Source of the DNA: Ruminococcaceae bacterium R-25
GTDB taxonomy: Bacteria > Bacillota > Clostridia > Saccharofermentanales > Saccharofermentanaceae
Length of the DNA stretch: 64,000 nucleotides
Assembly (NCBI GenBank): GCA_003149065.1
Contig: QGFZ01000001.1
Location: forward strand, 992,001 to 1,056,000
Reading direction: 5' to 3'
A program made the position numbers and the translations under genes. How positions within the stretch are numbered: position 1 is the first letter of the stretch; the number at the start of each line of letters is the position of its first letter. A model generated the notes under the pieces. That model ran no database searches. It was not told the origin of the DNA and was given only the letters and a program-made list of their open reading frames with translations. Below are positions 26,061-35,602 of this stretch, in pieces.

Positions 26061-27452
26061 TTACTTCTTATCTGTTTCGGAAGAATCAGCAACGAGCTTA
26101 CCGTTGTTTACGATAAGGTTTGTAATGATACCGAAGATAAGAGCTACTGCGAGAGCTGTAACTGTAAGGATAGGACCCTGTGTCATTTCGTTGTAGCCGA
26201 ACTCCAATGTAAGTCCGCCGATACCTGTAACGAGGATGCTCGATACGATAAAGAGGTTCTTACTGTTGTTGAGGTCGACCTTGCGGAGCATCTGGAGTCC
26301 TGATACTGCGATGAAGCCGTAAAGCGCAACGCATGCACCACCCATGACGCACTTAGGGATGGAGTTGATCAGTGCTACGAAAGGTGTGAAAAATGACAGG
26401 ATCATACAACCTAATGAAGCAACGATGATCGTAATGATAGAAGCATTACCTGTGATGGCAACGCAGCCGATTGATTCACCATAAGTAGTATTTGCAGCAC
26501 CACCGAAAATTGAACCTACGATGGATCCGATACCGTCACCGAAGAGTGTGTTATCAAGACCGGGATCAGTAATGAGGTCCTTATTGATGATGTTTCCGAG
26601 GTTCTTGTGGTCAGCGATATGCTGAGCGAGTTCTACGACACCGATAGGAACGTAGATCAAAGCGATAGAACCGATATCTGCAACGGAGAGTGTCTGCCAG
26701 CCCTTCTCCTGAATAGCCTTAAGGAAGAAGAAGTCAGGCATCTTAACGAAAGATGAAACTGAGAGCGGAACAAATGCTGACTTGAAAGAGTCAAAGCTGA
26801 GGATCTGTAAACTCTCAAGACCTGTTGCATTTCCGATAAGTGTAAGTACCAGAGCAACAACATAACCTGCGCCGATACCTACGATGAAAGGGATAAGCTT
26901 AATGTTCTGTGAACCCTTAACGGAAGCGATAACTATAGCAAAGAATGTGATCGCACCGACAATGATCGTGATGAGGCTGTAATTGTCGCCGCCGTTAGAA
27001 GCCATCCAGCCTGTAGCTGTTCCGGAAAGAGAAAGACCGATGAGGGCAACGATGGGTCCAATGATTACGGCAGGCATGAGCTTGTTAACCCAGCCGGAAC
27101 CAACTGCCTTGATGATGATACCGATTACGACATAAACAAGGCCGGCAAAGAAAACACCGATGATGATACCAAGGTAGCCGAAATTCTGTCCGATAGAAGC
27201 ACCATAAGCGCCAAGGAACGTGAAAGAGCTTCCGAGGAAAACAGGGCTCTTCTTTTTAGTAAAGAAGATATATACCAAAGTACCGATACCCGCACCAAAC
27301 AATGCTGCGGAAGGATCCGCTTCAAGTCCGAAAGAAGTAACGAGCATAGGAACGAGAAGCGTTGCAGCCATGATAGCGATCATCTGCTGCAGTGCAAAAA
27401 CGATAGTCTTACTCATTTTAGGCTTATCGTTTACATCATAAACAAGTTTCAT
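26061..27452 (-). CDS. uraA: Uracil permease, NCS2 family
   Basis: A 463-aa proton symporter with 14 expected membrane segments. The NCS2 marks include FLGSSFTFLGAYG, VGVVELAQHIADHKN with the substrate Glu, and GGAANTTYGESIG (second half signature). It lies between two uracil phosphoribosyltransferase genes, giving an upp2-uraA-upp salvage operon on the minus strand. AGGAGGG precedes the ATG. Confidence 0.93.
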   Translation of the reverse strand: MKLVYDVNDKPKMSKTIVFALQQMIAIMAATLLVPMLVTSFGLEADPSAALFGAGIGTLVYIFFTKKKSPVFLGSSFTFLGAYGASIGQNFGYLGIIIGVFFAGLVYVVIGIIIKAVGSGWVNKLMPAVIIGPIVALIGLSLSGTATGWMASNGGDNYSLITIIVGAITFFAIVIASVKGSQNIKLIPFIVGIGAGYVVALVLTLIGNATGLESLQILSFDSFKSAFVPLSVSSFVKMPDFFFLKAIQEKGWQTLSVADIGSIALIYVPIGVVELAQHIADHKNLGNIINKDLITDPGLDNTLFGDGIGSIVGSIFGGAANTTYGESIGCVAITGNASIITIIVASLGCMILSFFTPFVALINSIPKCVMGGACVALYGFIAVSGLQMLRKVDLNNSKNLFIVSSILVTGIGGLTLEFGYNEMTQGPILTVTALAVALIFGIITNLIVNNGKLVADSSETDKK

Positions 27453-27470
27453 TTTTACCCTCCTGAATAC

Positions 27471-28130
27471 TTATTGTGGTTTATAACTAACGGTTCCGCA
27501 GATCCTGTCACCTGCGTCGCCGGCAGCATCAATGATGTAGCCTTTTTCATTCAACGGATAGGTTGAATGATATGCAGCATAGATTGGCACTTCCGGATGA
27601 CGGGAATGAACAAATTCGATTCCCTGGTCGCACGAAAAGATGCACATGAACTTGATCCTCTTGCAGCCTGCTTCCTTAAGGAGCTTGATCGTAGCTTCAG
27701 CACTTACGCCCGTAGCAAAAGCAGGATCCACAATGATGACTTCCCCCTCAGTAACATCAACAGGAAGCTTGAAATAATACTGGACCGGCTGCAGAGTCTC
27801 TTCGTCTCTGTAAAGACCTACGTGTCCCACCTTTGCAGTAGGAAGAAGACTTCTTAAGCCGTCTACCATGCCAAGGCCTGCCCTTAAGATCGGAACGATC
27901 GTAAAGTCCTCAGCAATGACAGGAGATTCAAATTTAGAAAGAGGTGCCTGTATCTCTACCATCTTTGTTGGCAGATCCTTAAGCACCTCATATCCCATTA
28001 ACATTGTAATCTCTTTGACGATTTCGCAGAATTCCTTTGAACCGGTATTAACGTCACATAGATGAGTGACTTTGTGTCTGATCAAAGGGTGATCGAAAAC
28101 AGTTACATTTTCCATGTACTTACTGTCCAT
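27471..28130 (-). CDS. Second, divergent uracil phosphoribosyltransferase-like protein
   Basis: A 219-aa paralogue of the downstream upp. [10 protein letters not shown] and GLYRDEET are kept. The PRPP loop reads DPAFATGVSA instead of [10 protein letters not shown], and the uracil loop reads IIDAAGDAGDRICGT where PGLGDAGDR is usual. The PGL that contacts uracil is thus lost, so substrate or function may differ, for example regulation or another pyrimidine. The ATG at 28130 is chosen (AAGGTGGAAATT before it) over one five codons upstream. It heads the operon; a TATAAT lies about 45 nt upstream. Confidence 0.82.
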   Translation of the reverse strand: MDSKYMENVTVFDHPLIRHKVTHLCDVNTGSKEFCEIVKEITMLMGYEVLKDLPTKMVEIQAPLSKFESPVIAEDFTIVPILRAGLGMVDGLRSLLPTAKVGHVGLYRDEETLQPVQYYFKLPVDVTEGEVIIVDPAFATGVSAEATIKLLKEAGCKRIKFMCIFSCDQGIEFVHSRHPEVPIYAAYHSTYPLNEKGYIIDAAGDAGDRICGTVSYKPQ

Positions 28131-28247
28131 AATTTCCACCTTCATAAAAGAATTGCCAAACTCACATTGGGAAAATTATAATATTAAAATCAGGTTTGAT
28201 AAATAGAAAATGTATAAGAATTGTAATTTATTTTTCAGGAGTTTGTC

Positions 28248-28682
28248 ATGTCAAAGATTCTTGTCAGTGCTTGTCTTTTAGGAGTTGAATGCAGATATAA
28301 GGGCGATGCATGTCCCTGTCAGAAATTAATCGACCTTGGTAAAGAGCATACGCTCATCCCCGTCTGCCCTGAGCAAGCCGGAGGGCTTCCTACTCCCCGC
28401 ACTCCTTCTGAAAGAGTTGGCGACAAAGTGATCATGAAAAACGGCACTGATGTAACCGCTGAATATCAGAAAGGCGCCCAGACCGCGCTTTATCTTGCCA
28501 AGACCCTTGGAGCGGACTTTGCGGTCCTTAAGGCGAACAGCCCTTCATGCGGAAAAGGCATAATCTACGACGGGACATTTACGGGCGGCAAATGCGAAGG
28601 CAACGGAGTTACCTCTGAATTGCTGTTAAATAACGGTATAGCTGTTTATACGGAAGACGAGATCGACCGGTTACCTTTTTAA
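28248..28682 (+). CDS. DUF523 family protein
   Basis: A 144-aa conserved cysteine protein. SACLLGVECRYKG, VCPEQAGGLPTPR and LKANSPSCG carry the conserved Cys residues of DUF523 (YbbK-like). The family's biochemical role is not established to my knowledge; the Cys pattern suggests metal or thiol chemistry. AGGAG lies 6 nt before the ATG. The transcript reads into the 52-bp hairpin array. Confidence 0.85.
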   Translation: MSKILVSACLLGVECRYKGDACPCQKLIDLGKEHTLIPVCPEQAGGLPTPRTPSERVGDKVIMKNGTDVTAEYQKGAQTALYLAKTLGADFAVLKANSPSCGKGIIYDGTFTGGKCEGNGVTSELLLNNGIAVYTEDEIDRLPF

Positions 28683-28731
28683 TTGAGGCTTGTTCATGAT
28701 TGAGAAGCCATTTTGTTTTTGGATCTCATAC

Positions 28732-28984
28732 AAACTTATCCCAAATACTGAAAAATCTATCATTTAGGATACGCACGGCATTCAAAGCGTATCCTATTTT
28801 TCGATTTTTGGAGATTTGGGATACGAATGACAGTCAAAACGTATCCTGTTTTTCGAATTCTGGAGATTTGGGGTACGAATGACAGACAAAACGTATCCTA
28901 TTCTTCTATTTCTGGAAATTTGGGATACGAATGACAAACAAAACGTATCCTGTTTTTCGATTTCTGGAAATTTGGGATAAGTTT
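28732..28984 (+). repeat. 52-bp tandem hairpin array bounded by a 15-bp inverted repeat
   Basis: Four consecutive units repeat with an exact 52-bp period (arms start at 28767, 28819, 28871 and 28923), with a fifth partial arm at 28975. Each unit holds GGATACG, a 14-nt loop (AATGACAxxCAAAA in units 2-4), CGTATCC, then a 24-nt linker of the form TGTTTTTCGATTTCTGG plus AAATTTG. Units 2-4 are nearly identical; unit 1 is diverged but keeps an extended stem. The array is enclosed by aaacttatcccaaat (28732-28746) and its perfect complement (28970-28984). It fills the gap between the convergent DUF523 and 194-aa genes. Each stem is followed by Ts on the plus strand, so it could end DUF523 transcription. 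Confidence 0.9.
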
Positions 28985-28987
28985 CAA

Positions 28988-29572
28988 TTAAAGGATCGCG
29001 AGCAATAAGATTCCGGTGATCTCCATAATGATCACCACACCCAGAAGAAGTGTATACATCTTAAGTTTAGCGACATCGTCTGACGGCTGCTCAGCCTTGA
29101 CGGTCTTAACTGCCGCCTCTGTCTCGACGCCGCTGAAAGCACTGGAGATATAATCAGATGAAGCAGCCTTATCCTCATCTGCAATATAGATGGGCTGCTC
29201 AGGTTCCTGCTGTAATGCAGGCTTTCTGACCTTGGGCTTTTCCACGTCCATATCAAACTCAGGAACGAAGATCTTGCTCTCCATCTTGGGAGCGCCTGTC
29301 CTGACGCCTACAACCTTGGGCTTAACATCACCAAACAACAACGCCGTATCCTCAAAAGGATCCATCGCGTTGGCGGATTCACCGGTAAATTCAGGCACAT
29401 TGGAATCTTTGAAATAGCCCTTCGGGTCATCGGAATAATGGACGTTAACATCTACCCTGCTGCGTTTTTCCATAGGAATATTGCGGTCAGGATCAAGTCG
29501 TCCCGGCCTCTCATATATCGGCAACTGGCTAGTGCTCTTGTTCAAAGATATATTGTTTTCTTCTTCGCCCAT
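28988..29572 (-). CDS. Hypothetical C-tail-anchored membrane protein
   Basis: Unrecognised, 194 aa. The first 170 residues are polar, acidic and probably disordered; the last 22 (LKMYTLLLGVVIIMEITGILLLAIL region) form a single membrane helix, so it would be tail-anchored with a cytosolic domain. It begins 28 nt after the giant helicase gene on the same strand, suggesting cotranscription. No convincing ribosome site is seen; a TATAAT lies only 8 nt before the ATG, so a nearly leaderless message is possible. Confidence 0.6.
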   Translation of the reverse strand: MGEEENNISLNKSTSQLPIYERPGRLDPDRNIPMEKRSRVDVNVHYSDDPKGYFKDSNVPEFTGESANAMDPFEDTALLFGDVKPKVVGVRTGAPKMESKIFVPEFDMDVEKPKVRKPALQQEPEQPIYIADEDKAASSDYISSAFSGVETEAAVKTVKAEQPSDDVAKLKMYTLLLGVVIIMEITGILLLAIL

Positions 29573-29600
29573 CGTTAGTGATTATACCACACGAATAATT

Positions 29601-32600
29601 TCATTCTGTTCCTTTGACAAAGCCGTCGTCATCCATTACCAGTACTTCCTGGTTGATGCAGTAATCCACGGCCTTCTTTCCGAGTCTGTAGTTATCAGAA
29701 TCAACAGGGGCCCTGGATAAGCCCAAAGCCTTGGCTGTTTCTACTATAAGGCTGTCATAAGGCATTCCGTACTGTGACACGGCCAGATATCTTGCAGCGC
29801 AGGCTGCTTCCTGGACAGGAATATCACATGCCTTTCTGGCCTTTTCGCCTTCAGCAGGGACACGGTAATAATCCATTACCTTGCCGATCTCAGTGCCGTC
29901 TTTCCAGAGGAAGACAACTGTTTCAGGCTCATCAGCCGTAGGATCGAGCACCTGGTTGGTAAAGTGGAATTTCGAAGTCTTTTCTATGCTTCTGACCAGA
30001 TAAGAACAACGCTCGCGAAGCTTGGGTGTCATCTTGGCTATACCCGCAGCAGCAATCAGTTCTCTTGCGAGAACGTCGGAGCTGATAGGAGATTCCTGTT
30101 CGACTATCGATGCAACATAGCCCTGCAATTCCTTGGTTTTCATGGCATCGCAGAAATCAGCAGCATTTAAGATAGACTTTGGCTTAATATCTGTTGCTTT
30201 ATAGACGATCTCAGGAGAGCCTTCTGCCCTTATGTCGTCAGTTTTTTTTTGAGCCTGATCTTCCGATCCTTCTAATTCTTCTGCTACTTCCGTTTCCTCT
30301 TCCGGTGTGACACCGTAAATCGTCACTTGAGGTTCAGGTCTGCCTGATTCTTCAGGTGCAGATTCGATAGCCTCACCCTCAGATGCCTCAGCAGTCTCAG
30401 CAGCCTCAGCAGTCTCAGCAGCCGGAGCCTCCTCTACAGCAGGCTCTTCTTCCTTCTTCTTGGATTCTTCGATTATGGCAACCAACTTTTCGAATACGCT
30501 GTCAGGATTCTCCCACCATTCGAGAGACCAGATTCTTACGATATTCCAGCCGAAGCCCTTGAGCATCGACATCTGGGATACTTCTCTTGCTGTAGTGGTT
30601 CCTGACTGTGCATAGACAGGGCCGTCCAAAAGGATACCGAGACAGTAAGTGCCGTCCTTTTCGGGAGATACGACACCGATGTCGATCTTAAAGCCGGACT
30701 TGCCGACACCCTTGTCGGTATCGTAACCGATTGCCTTGAACCTTGCGCAAATATCGTCTGCGATGCCCGTAAATGCTGCATTTCTGTCGATCAGAGGTGT
30801 TCCTGAATTATCAGACGAACTGCCTGTGTTAGCGATATCCTGATCCCAGATCGTGCTTCCTGACGCATACTGCAGGAATCTCTTAAATGCCTTAACGCCT
30901 TCCGATGCCGTGTCATTGATGCGGATCTCTTCAGGCGAAATGGATGAAAATACTTTCATCTCGATTCTTGATCTCGTGACAGCAACGTTAAGTCTTCTCC
31001 AGCCGCCGTCTCTGTTCAAAGGACCGAAGTTCATTATGAGCTTGCCGGTCTCATCCTTGCCGTAGCCTACGGAGAACAGGATAACATCACGTTCATCGCC
31101 CTGAACATTCTCCAGGTTCTTAACAAAGATCGGCTCTTCACTGCCGAACGCCCACTTTTCGAGAACAGGGTCTTTACTTGCGGCTTCGTCTAAGAGGTCT
31201 TCTATCAAGGACTGCTGTTGGATATTGAACGTTACGACACCGACGCTGTACTTTGAAAGCGCAGGATTGTGAGCACGCTTTATGATCTCATCAATAACCG
31301 CCTGAGCTTCAACCTTATTGGTTCTGGTCTTGCCGGAATCAAAAGATCCTGCGCAGTCGATCATGGTGACCTTCGAACATCTGTCGTCAGGTGACGGGAA
31401 TGTATAGAGTCTGCCGTCGTAGAATGCCTTGTTCGAGAAAGTGATAAGGCTCTCGTGGCGGCTTCTGTAATGCCATGCGAGGAACATCTGAGGCATTGAG
31501 ATAGCGAGGCAGTCGTCGAGGATGCTCTCCAGGTCATCCGTCTCGAAACTCTCGTCGCCGTCATCTACCTGCTCCATGAAGAATGACGTAGGCGGCATCT
31601 GCTTAGGGTCGCCGACGATAACGGCCTCCTTACCTCTTGCGATAACGCCTATAGCCTTACATGTGGGAAGCTGTGAAGCCTCGTCGAAAACAACGATGTC
31701 AAACATTCCGCACTTATCGGGATCCAAGAACTGTGCGCATGACAGAGGGCTCATGAGCACGCAGGGACAGAGCTTTAAGATGAGCTCTCCGATCTGCGTG
31801 AACAATGTTCTGATCGATACGCCTCTGCCGCCTGCCTTTATGGCATGCTGCAGGATTCCGAGTGCCGATGAAACATGAGCGTCTTTTGACAGATCCGGCA
31901 GATTCTTTGCGATCTTTAAATAGATCTCCTGTCTCGTAAGCTTTTCGAAATCATCGTTGACCTTTGAGAGCTCAGCGATCTTCTTTTCGAAAACAAGACC
32001 TGAGAAAGTTCTCAATACTTCAGAGCTGTCGATAATCATGGAAATGAGCATCGCGCTGTAGCCCTTGCGGAATGCACCAATGATCTCATCTCCTCCGATC
32101 ATGCCGCAGCCGTAACCTGTTACAAGATTGGAGATCTTATAGTTTCCGCACCTGGATGCCATAAGGTTAAACTGCATCCTGTCTCTTAAGTAATCGCTGT
32201 CAGCCTTAAGTGTCTCAGCCATCTTTTTCTTGCTCTCGAGCAAAGAAGAAGCAGGTTCGAACGCGCCATATTCAAGGCCGTATGTTGCATTAAGATTGTC
32301 GTAAGATGCCTTATATGCAGATGCCTTTGCATTAAATGCATTCGCAGCATCAGTAACGAGCACGTCGCCGTTACCTATCAGCTTTCTAAGTGAACCTGTC
32401 GGATCGTAAGGCGCAAACTCTGCAAATACCGCATGGGCATTCTCATTCGCAGCTTCAAAATATGCGAGGTCAAAACCGGGGAATGCTGCGCCCGGATTAT
32501 AGTATTCACCGAGATAAGATCTTCCCACTGTTATGAAGTTCATCGCATTCTGAACTGAGTTCTTATAATCGATAAGGAGCTTGAAATCCTGTTCAAGAAC

Positions 32601-34808
32601 TTCTTTTCTGTTGCCCTTGATATCGTAGGCCTTGACCTTCTTATAAACGTTATTCTCGGCCATACCTCTTACGAGTGCATTCTTTGCCTTAGCCGTAACG
32701 ATCTCATTAAGAAGCGTTGTGCCGTCGAGATCAAGGAAGCCTGGCTGGTATACGGCAAGCAGAGCATCGCGCTTGGCGATTGCATCCTTTGAACTTACGA
32801 TCATGTCTCTCATCGTAAGATAAGCGCTCTCCGTATCATCACAGCAGATCATCCCCTTAGGAAGATTAAGGTTCTTGAGCTTGGCGATAAGCGCGCTCAC
32901 AGAGCTTAATCCTGCAATTCTTCCGATCGTCAAAGGCTCACCGGGGATGCGGCAGTTATTAGCTGCAAGGAGCTTGTCGAATGCATCGACTGATGCGGCA
33001 AATTCATCGTATGCCTTAACAAAAGCATCAACCAAAACAGGGAGCTTGCCCTTTGCATCCTGCGAAAACTCTGAAGATTTAACAAAAGGAAGCTTGCCGT
33101 TTAAATGAGTCGAAGAAGCAACGAGTTCGCCTAATGCAGACTCGATCTCCTTGATCCTGTCAGACGTCAGTTCATTAACGAATCCGTCGTCGAAAGCGCC
33201 GCACTCGGCAGCGGATTGGTTGCTCGCATAAACATTGATCAGCTCATATAAAGACATTCCGCAGCCGCGCTTAGTGTGGAGCTCATTAACGTACTTGTCG
33301 AGTTCTCTTCTCTTAGCTGCGATGTCCTCCAAAGCTTTATCGTAATCGCCGTCGACCTTGGCATTGAGCCTTACTTCGCTTGCGACTTTGAGCTGGTCCA
33401 AAACATAGCTCTTACGCACTTTGTTTGAATGAAGTTCCAGACAGAACGGAGCAATTCCGATCTTTTCAAGACGCTTATAAACGACATCCAGAGCAGCCTT
33501 CTTTTCGGCAGCGAAAAGAACCTTCTTGCCGTTAGCAAGGCAGTTGGCGATTATGGATGTGATAGTCTGTGACTTACCTGTTCCCGGAGGGCCATGGAGA
33601 ACAAAGCTCGTGCCCTCGCCCGCACGCTTGATAGCAGCGAGCTGAGATGCATCGGCAACGATAGGAAGATAAACGTCTTCTTCCGGAACCTTGCCGTTAG
33701 CAGAGATATCCTGATAATCCCACTCGAGCTGGCCGTTGATAAGGCTTTTAACGATCTTATTCTGCGCGATCTCGTCTCTGTGGCTGTGCATGTCATTCCA
33801 CATAACGAACTGTGAGAATGAGAAAAGACCCAGAACACATGAAGGAATTACTTCCCAGCCCTTAAGGGGCTTTATGATCTCTTTTATCTGACCGAAGATC
33901 TTATTAACATCAACGCCTGATTCATCAGTCGGAAGATTGTTGCTGAATTCATCGAACTCAATCTTGAAATCCTGTCTGAGCTTCTCTGAAACCGTAACGT
34001 TGAACTGGGTATCCTCGTCCCTTCTTCTCATCGTGTACTTGATGCCGAACTTCTTAACGAGTTCAACAGGGATCAGGAGGATCGGCGCATAGCAGGGTTC
34101 CTTTCTGTCCTTTTCATACCACTTCAAAAAACCGCATGCGAGGAACAAAGTATTGGCGCCGTTTTCTTCCATAGAGGTCTTAGCGCCTCTGTAGAGTGTC
34201 TTGATGTTCTTATCGAGAACGGCATTTGTAAGAGAAGAAACCAAAATGTTCTTCTCATATTTGCTTACGATATAATCTTTGAATTCATCGATCTTGGGAA
34301 GGTCTTCGATCGAATAATCCTTTGCAGGGATCTTCTTGATCTTCTTTTTGACAGATGCCTTTGCTTCGGCTCCCTTTTCTGCTTCCGTATTTGCTTCCTG
34401 TACAGGCTTATCTTCAGCGGGCTTTTCTTCAGGATTCTTCTCTGTTGCCTCTTCAGTCTTTTCAGACTCTGCCTCAGCTTCTGCTTTGGCTGCCAGCTCT
34501 TCTACAGGAGTCTTCTCAGCCTCTATCTCATCAACAGGCTTGATCGCATCAGGAACTTCCGTTTCGGAAGGAGTTTCAGAAGCAGATTCTTCTGCCTCGT
34601 CCTCTTCTTCATCACCTCTGGAAATGATCGAAAAACTCTTATCCTGAGCAAGAAGGTCCTCAATCTTGTCGCACTCCGGAACAAACAACGGAATGCTCGT
34701 TCCCTTTATCCTCAGATTAAGAAGCGCATTTCTTGTGCTGAGATCAAGGAGTTTTCGCTCCCACAAGTCAAATTTGACCTTACTTCTCTCAAGATTGAGT
34801 TCACCCAT
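29601..34808 (-). CDS. Giant superfamily 1 helicase with DUF4011, nuclease-like and DUF3320 domains
   Basis: A 1735-aa protein. The N-terminal DUF4011 domain (WERKLLDLSTRNALLNLR, residues 16-33) is interrupted by about 100 residues rich in Glu/Ala/Lys/Pro. The helicase core has Walker A GPPGTGKSQT (about 404), the motif II region VVFDEASQLP (about 1039), GDPKQMPP and the C-terminal LNVAVTRSR. A restriction-nuclease-like (DUF559/MTES_1575-type) domain follows at about 1340-1440 (FKIDIGVV, LGILLDG, WNIVRIWS), then a second acidic linker and a DUF3320 domain (about 1530-1730). It probably remodels DNA or RNA. The nuclease motif usually IECDG reads ILLDG. Related helicases occur in defence loci, but no partner is seen here. 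AGGAGG precedes the ATG. Confidence 0.87.
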   Translation of the reverse strand: MGELNLERSKVKFDLWERKLLDLSTRNALLNLRIKGTSIPLFVPECDKIEDLLAQDKSFSIISRGDEEEDEAEESASETPSETEVPDAIKPVDEIEAEKTPVEELAAKAEAEAESEKTEEATEKNPEEKPAEDKPVQEANTEAEKGAEAKASVKKKIKKIPAKDYSIEDLPKIDEFKDYIVSKYEKNILVSSLTNAVLDKNIKTLYRGAKTSMEENGANTLFLACGFLKWYEKDRKEPCYAPILLIPVELVKKFGIKYTMRRRDEDTQFNVTVSEKLRQDFKIEFDEFSNNLPTDESGVDVNKIFGQIKEIIKPLKGWEVIPSCVLGLFSFSQFVMWNDMHSHRDEIAQNKIVKSLINGQLEWDYQDISANGKVPEEDVYLPIVADASQLAAIKRAGEGTSFVLHGPPGTGKSQTITSIIANCLANGKKVLFAAEKKAALDVVYKRLEKIGIAPFCLELHSNKVRKSYVLDQLKVASEVRLNAKVDGDYDKALEDIAAKRRELDKYVNELHTKRGCGMSLYELINVYASNQSAAECGAFDDGFVNELTSDRIKEIESALGELVASSTHLNGKLPFVKSSEFSQDAKGKLPVLVDAFVKAYDEFAASVDAFDKLLAANNCRIPGEPLTIGRIAGLSSVSALIAKLKNLNLPKGMICCDDTESAYLTMRDMIVSSKDAIAKRDALLAVYQPGFLDLDGTTLLNEIVTAKAKNALVRGMAENNVYKKVKAYDIKGNRKEVLEQDFKLLIDYKNSVQNAMNFITVGRSYLGEYYNPGAAFPGFDLAYFEAANENAHAVFAEFAPYDPTGSLRKLIGNGDVLVTDAANAFNAKASAYKASYDNLNATYGLEYGAFEPASSLLESKKKMAETLKADSDYLRDRMQFNLMASRCGNYKISNLVTGYGCGMIGGDEIIGAFRKGYSAMLISMIIDSSEVLRTFSGLVFEKKIAELSKVNDDFEKLTRQEIYLKIAKNLPDLSKDAHVSSALGILQHAIKAGGRGVSIRTLFTQIGELILKLCPCVLMSPLSCAQFLDPDKCGMFDIVVFDEASQLPTCKAIGVIARGKEAVIVGDPKQMPPTSFFMEQVDDGDESFETDDLESILDDCLAISMPQMFLAWHYRSRHESLITFSNKAFYDGRLYTFPSPDDRCSKVTMIDCAGSFDSGKTRTNKVEAQAVIDEIIKRAHNPALSKYSVGVVTFNIQQQSLIEDLLDEAASKDPVLEKWAFGSEEPIFVKNLENVQGDERDVILFSVGYGKDETGKLIMNFGPLNRDGGWRRLNVAVTRSRIEMKVFSSISPEEIRINDTASEGVKAFKRFLQYASGSTIWDQDIANTGSSSDNSGTPLIDRNAAFTGIADDICARFKAIGYDTDKGVGKSGFKIDIGVVSPEKDGTYCLGILLDGPVYAQSGTTTAREVSQMSMLKGFGWNIVRIWSLEWWENPDSVFEKLVAIIEESKKKEEEPAVEEAPAAETAEAAETAEASEGEAIESAPEESGRPEPQVTIYGVTPEEETEVAEELEGSEDQAQKKTDDIRAEGSPEIVYKATDIKPKSILNAADFCDAMKTKELQGYVASIVEQESPISSDVLARELIAAAGIAKMTPKLRERCSYLVRSIEKTSKFHFTNQVLDPTADEPETVVFLWKDGTEIGKVMDYYRVPAEGEKARKACDIPVQEAACAARYLAVSQYGMPYDSLIVETAKALGLSRAPVDSDNYRLGKKAVDYCINQEVLVMDDDGFVKGTE

Positions 34809-34878
34809 AAGTGATTCCTCCTGACAAGCCTAATATCAAATAATTATAACAAAATATTTTTAATATGGGCTCCCGGAA

Positions 34879-35592
34879 TTACTTATTATTAAGTCTTTTA
34901 CGGAGTTCTTTGTAATCAGGGACAAGCTCGGAGACGACTGCCCAGAAACGGTCGGAATGGTTAGGCTCGATAAAATGCGAGAACTCATGAACGACCACAT
35001 ATCTGATGAGCTCCCTGTCCTTTTCGAAAAGCCTGTAGCTGAACTTCAATTCGCCCCTTTTGGCAAAGCATTCACCCCAGAAAGACTTATATTCGCCCAA
35101 AGTGATCTTTTTCGGCATAGCGACTCCTCGCTTTTCAAACCACGGATAGAGCTCGTTGCAGTAATCGATAATGACACTCTTAATGCAGGCTCTTCTCCAC
35201 TTTTCATAAGTCATGTACTTGGTGCGGTAGCTTGTGGGGTCTTTTACTTCAAGATTAATGACACCGTCAGATGCGCGGCAGATATTTTTCGGGCCCTCCG
35301 AAACCTTTAAAACATAGGGCTTTCCGAAGACACAGAAGACCTCGCCGTCGACATACTGGCGCGAAAGGCTCTTGGCCTTCTCATCCTGCACAACAGAATC
35401 CAGGGACTTCAAAAGATAATCCTGCTTGGAGATGATGAAGGCTTCAGCTTCCCTGACCGAGCAGTAATACGGAAGCGAGCAGTACAAAGTGCCGTCGCGC
35501 CTTACGCGGACGTTGATGTTCCTTACTCTTTTGCGTTCGAAAGTGATCGTGATCTCTCTGTTACCGAGAACGAGCTTGCGATCAGAAGACAT
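34879..35592 (-). CDS. YgjP-type zinc metallopeptidase (DUF45)
   Basis: A 237-aa soluble protein with the zinc site VVHEFSHFIEPNHSDRFW (about residues 198-215), the HExxH...NHS..FW signature of the YgjP/WLM-related group, and LGEYKSFWGECFAKRGELKFSYRLF before it. The physiological substrate is unknown. The N-terminus is beta-rich. It lies 10 nt after the acyl-CoA ligase gene on the same strand, so the two are probably cotranscribed. Confidence 0.87.
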   Translation of the reverse strand: MSSDRKLVLGNREITITFERKRVRNINVRVRRDGTLYCSLPYYCSVREAEAFIISKQDYLLKSLDSVVQDEKAKSLSRQYVDGEVFCVFGKPYVLKVSEGPKNICRASDGVINLEVKDPTSYRTKYMTYEKWRRACIKSVIIDYCNELYPWFEKRGVAMPKKITLGEYKSFWGECFAKRGELKFSYRLFEKDRELIRYVVVHEFSHFIEPNHSDRFWAVVSELVPDYKELRKRLNNK

Positions 35593-35602
35593 AGGACTTC
35601 CC

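Noticed and set aside
28732-28984. CRISPR array
   Set aside because: The period is 52 bp with no unique spacers; the whole unit repeats, including the linker, and no cas gene is present.
29601-34808. Full anti-phage defence system of a named type
   Set aside because: The helicase family occurs in defence loci, but no kinase, second nuclease, methylase or other required partner is encoded beside it.
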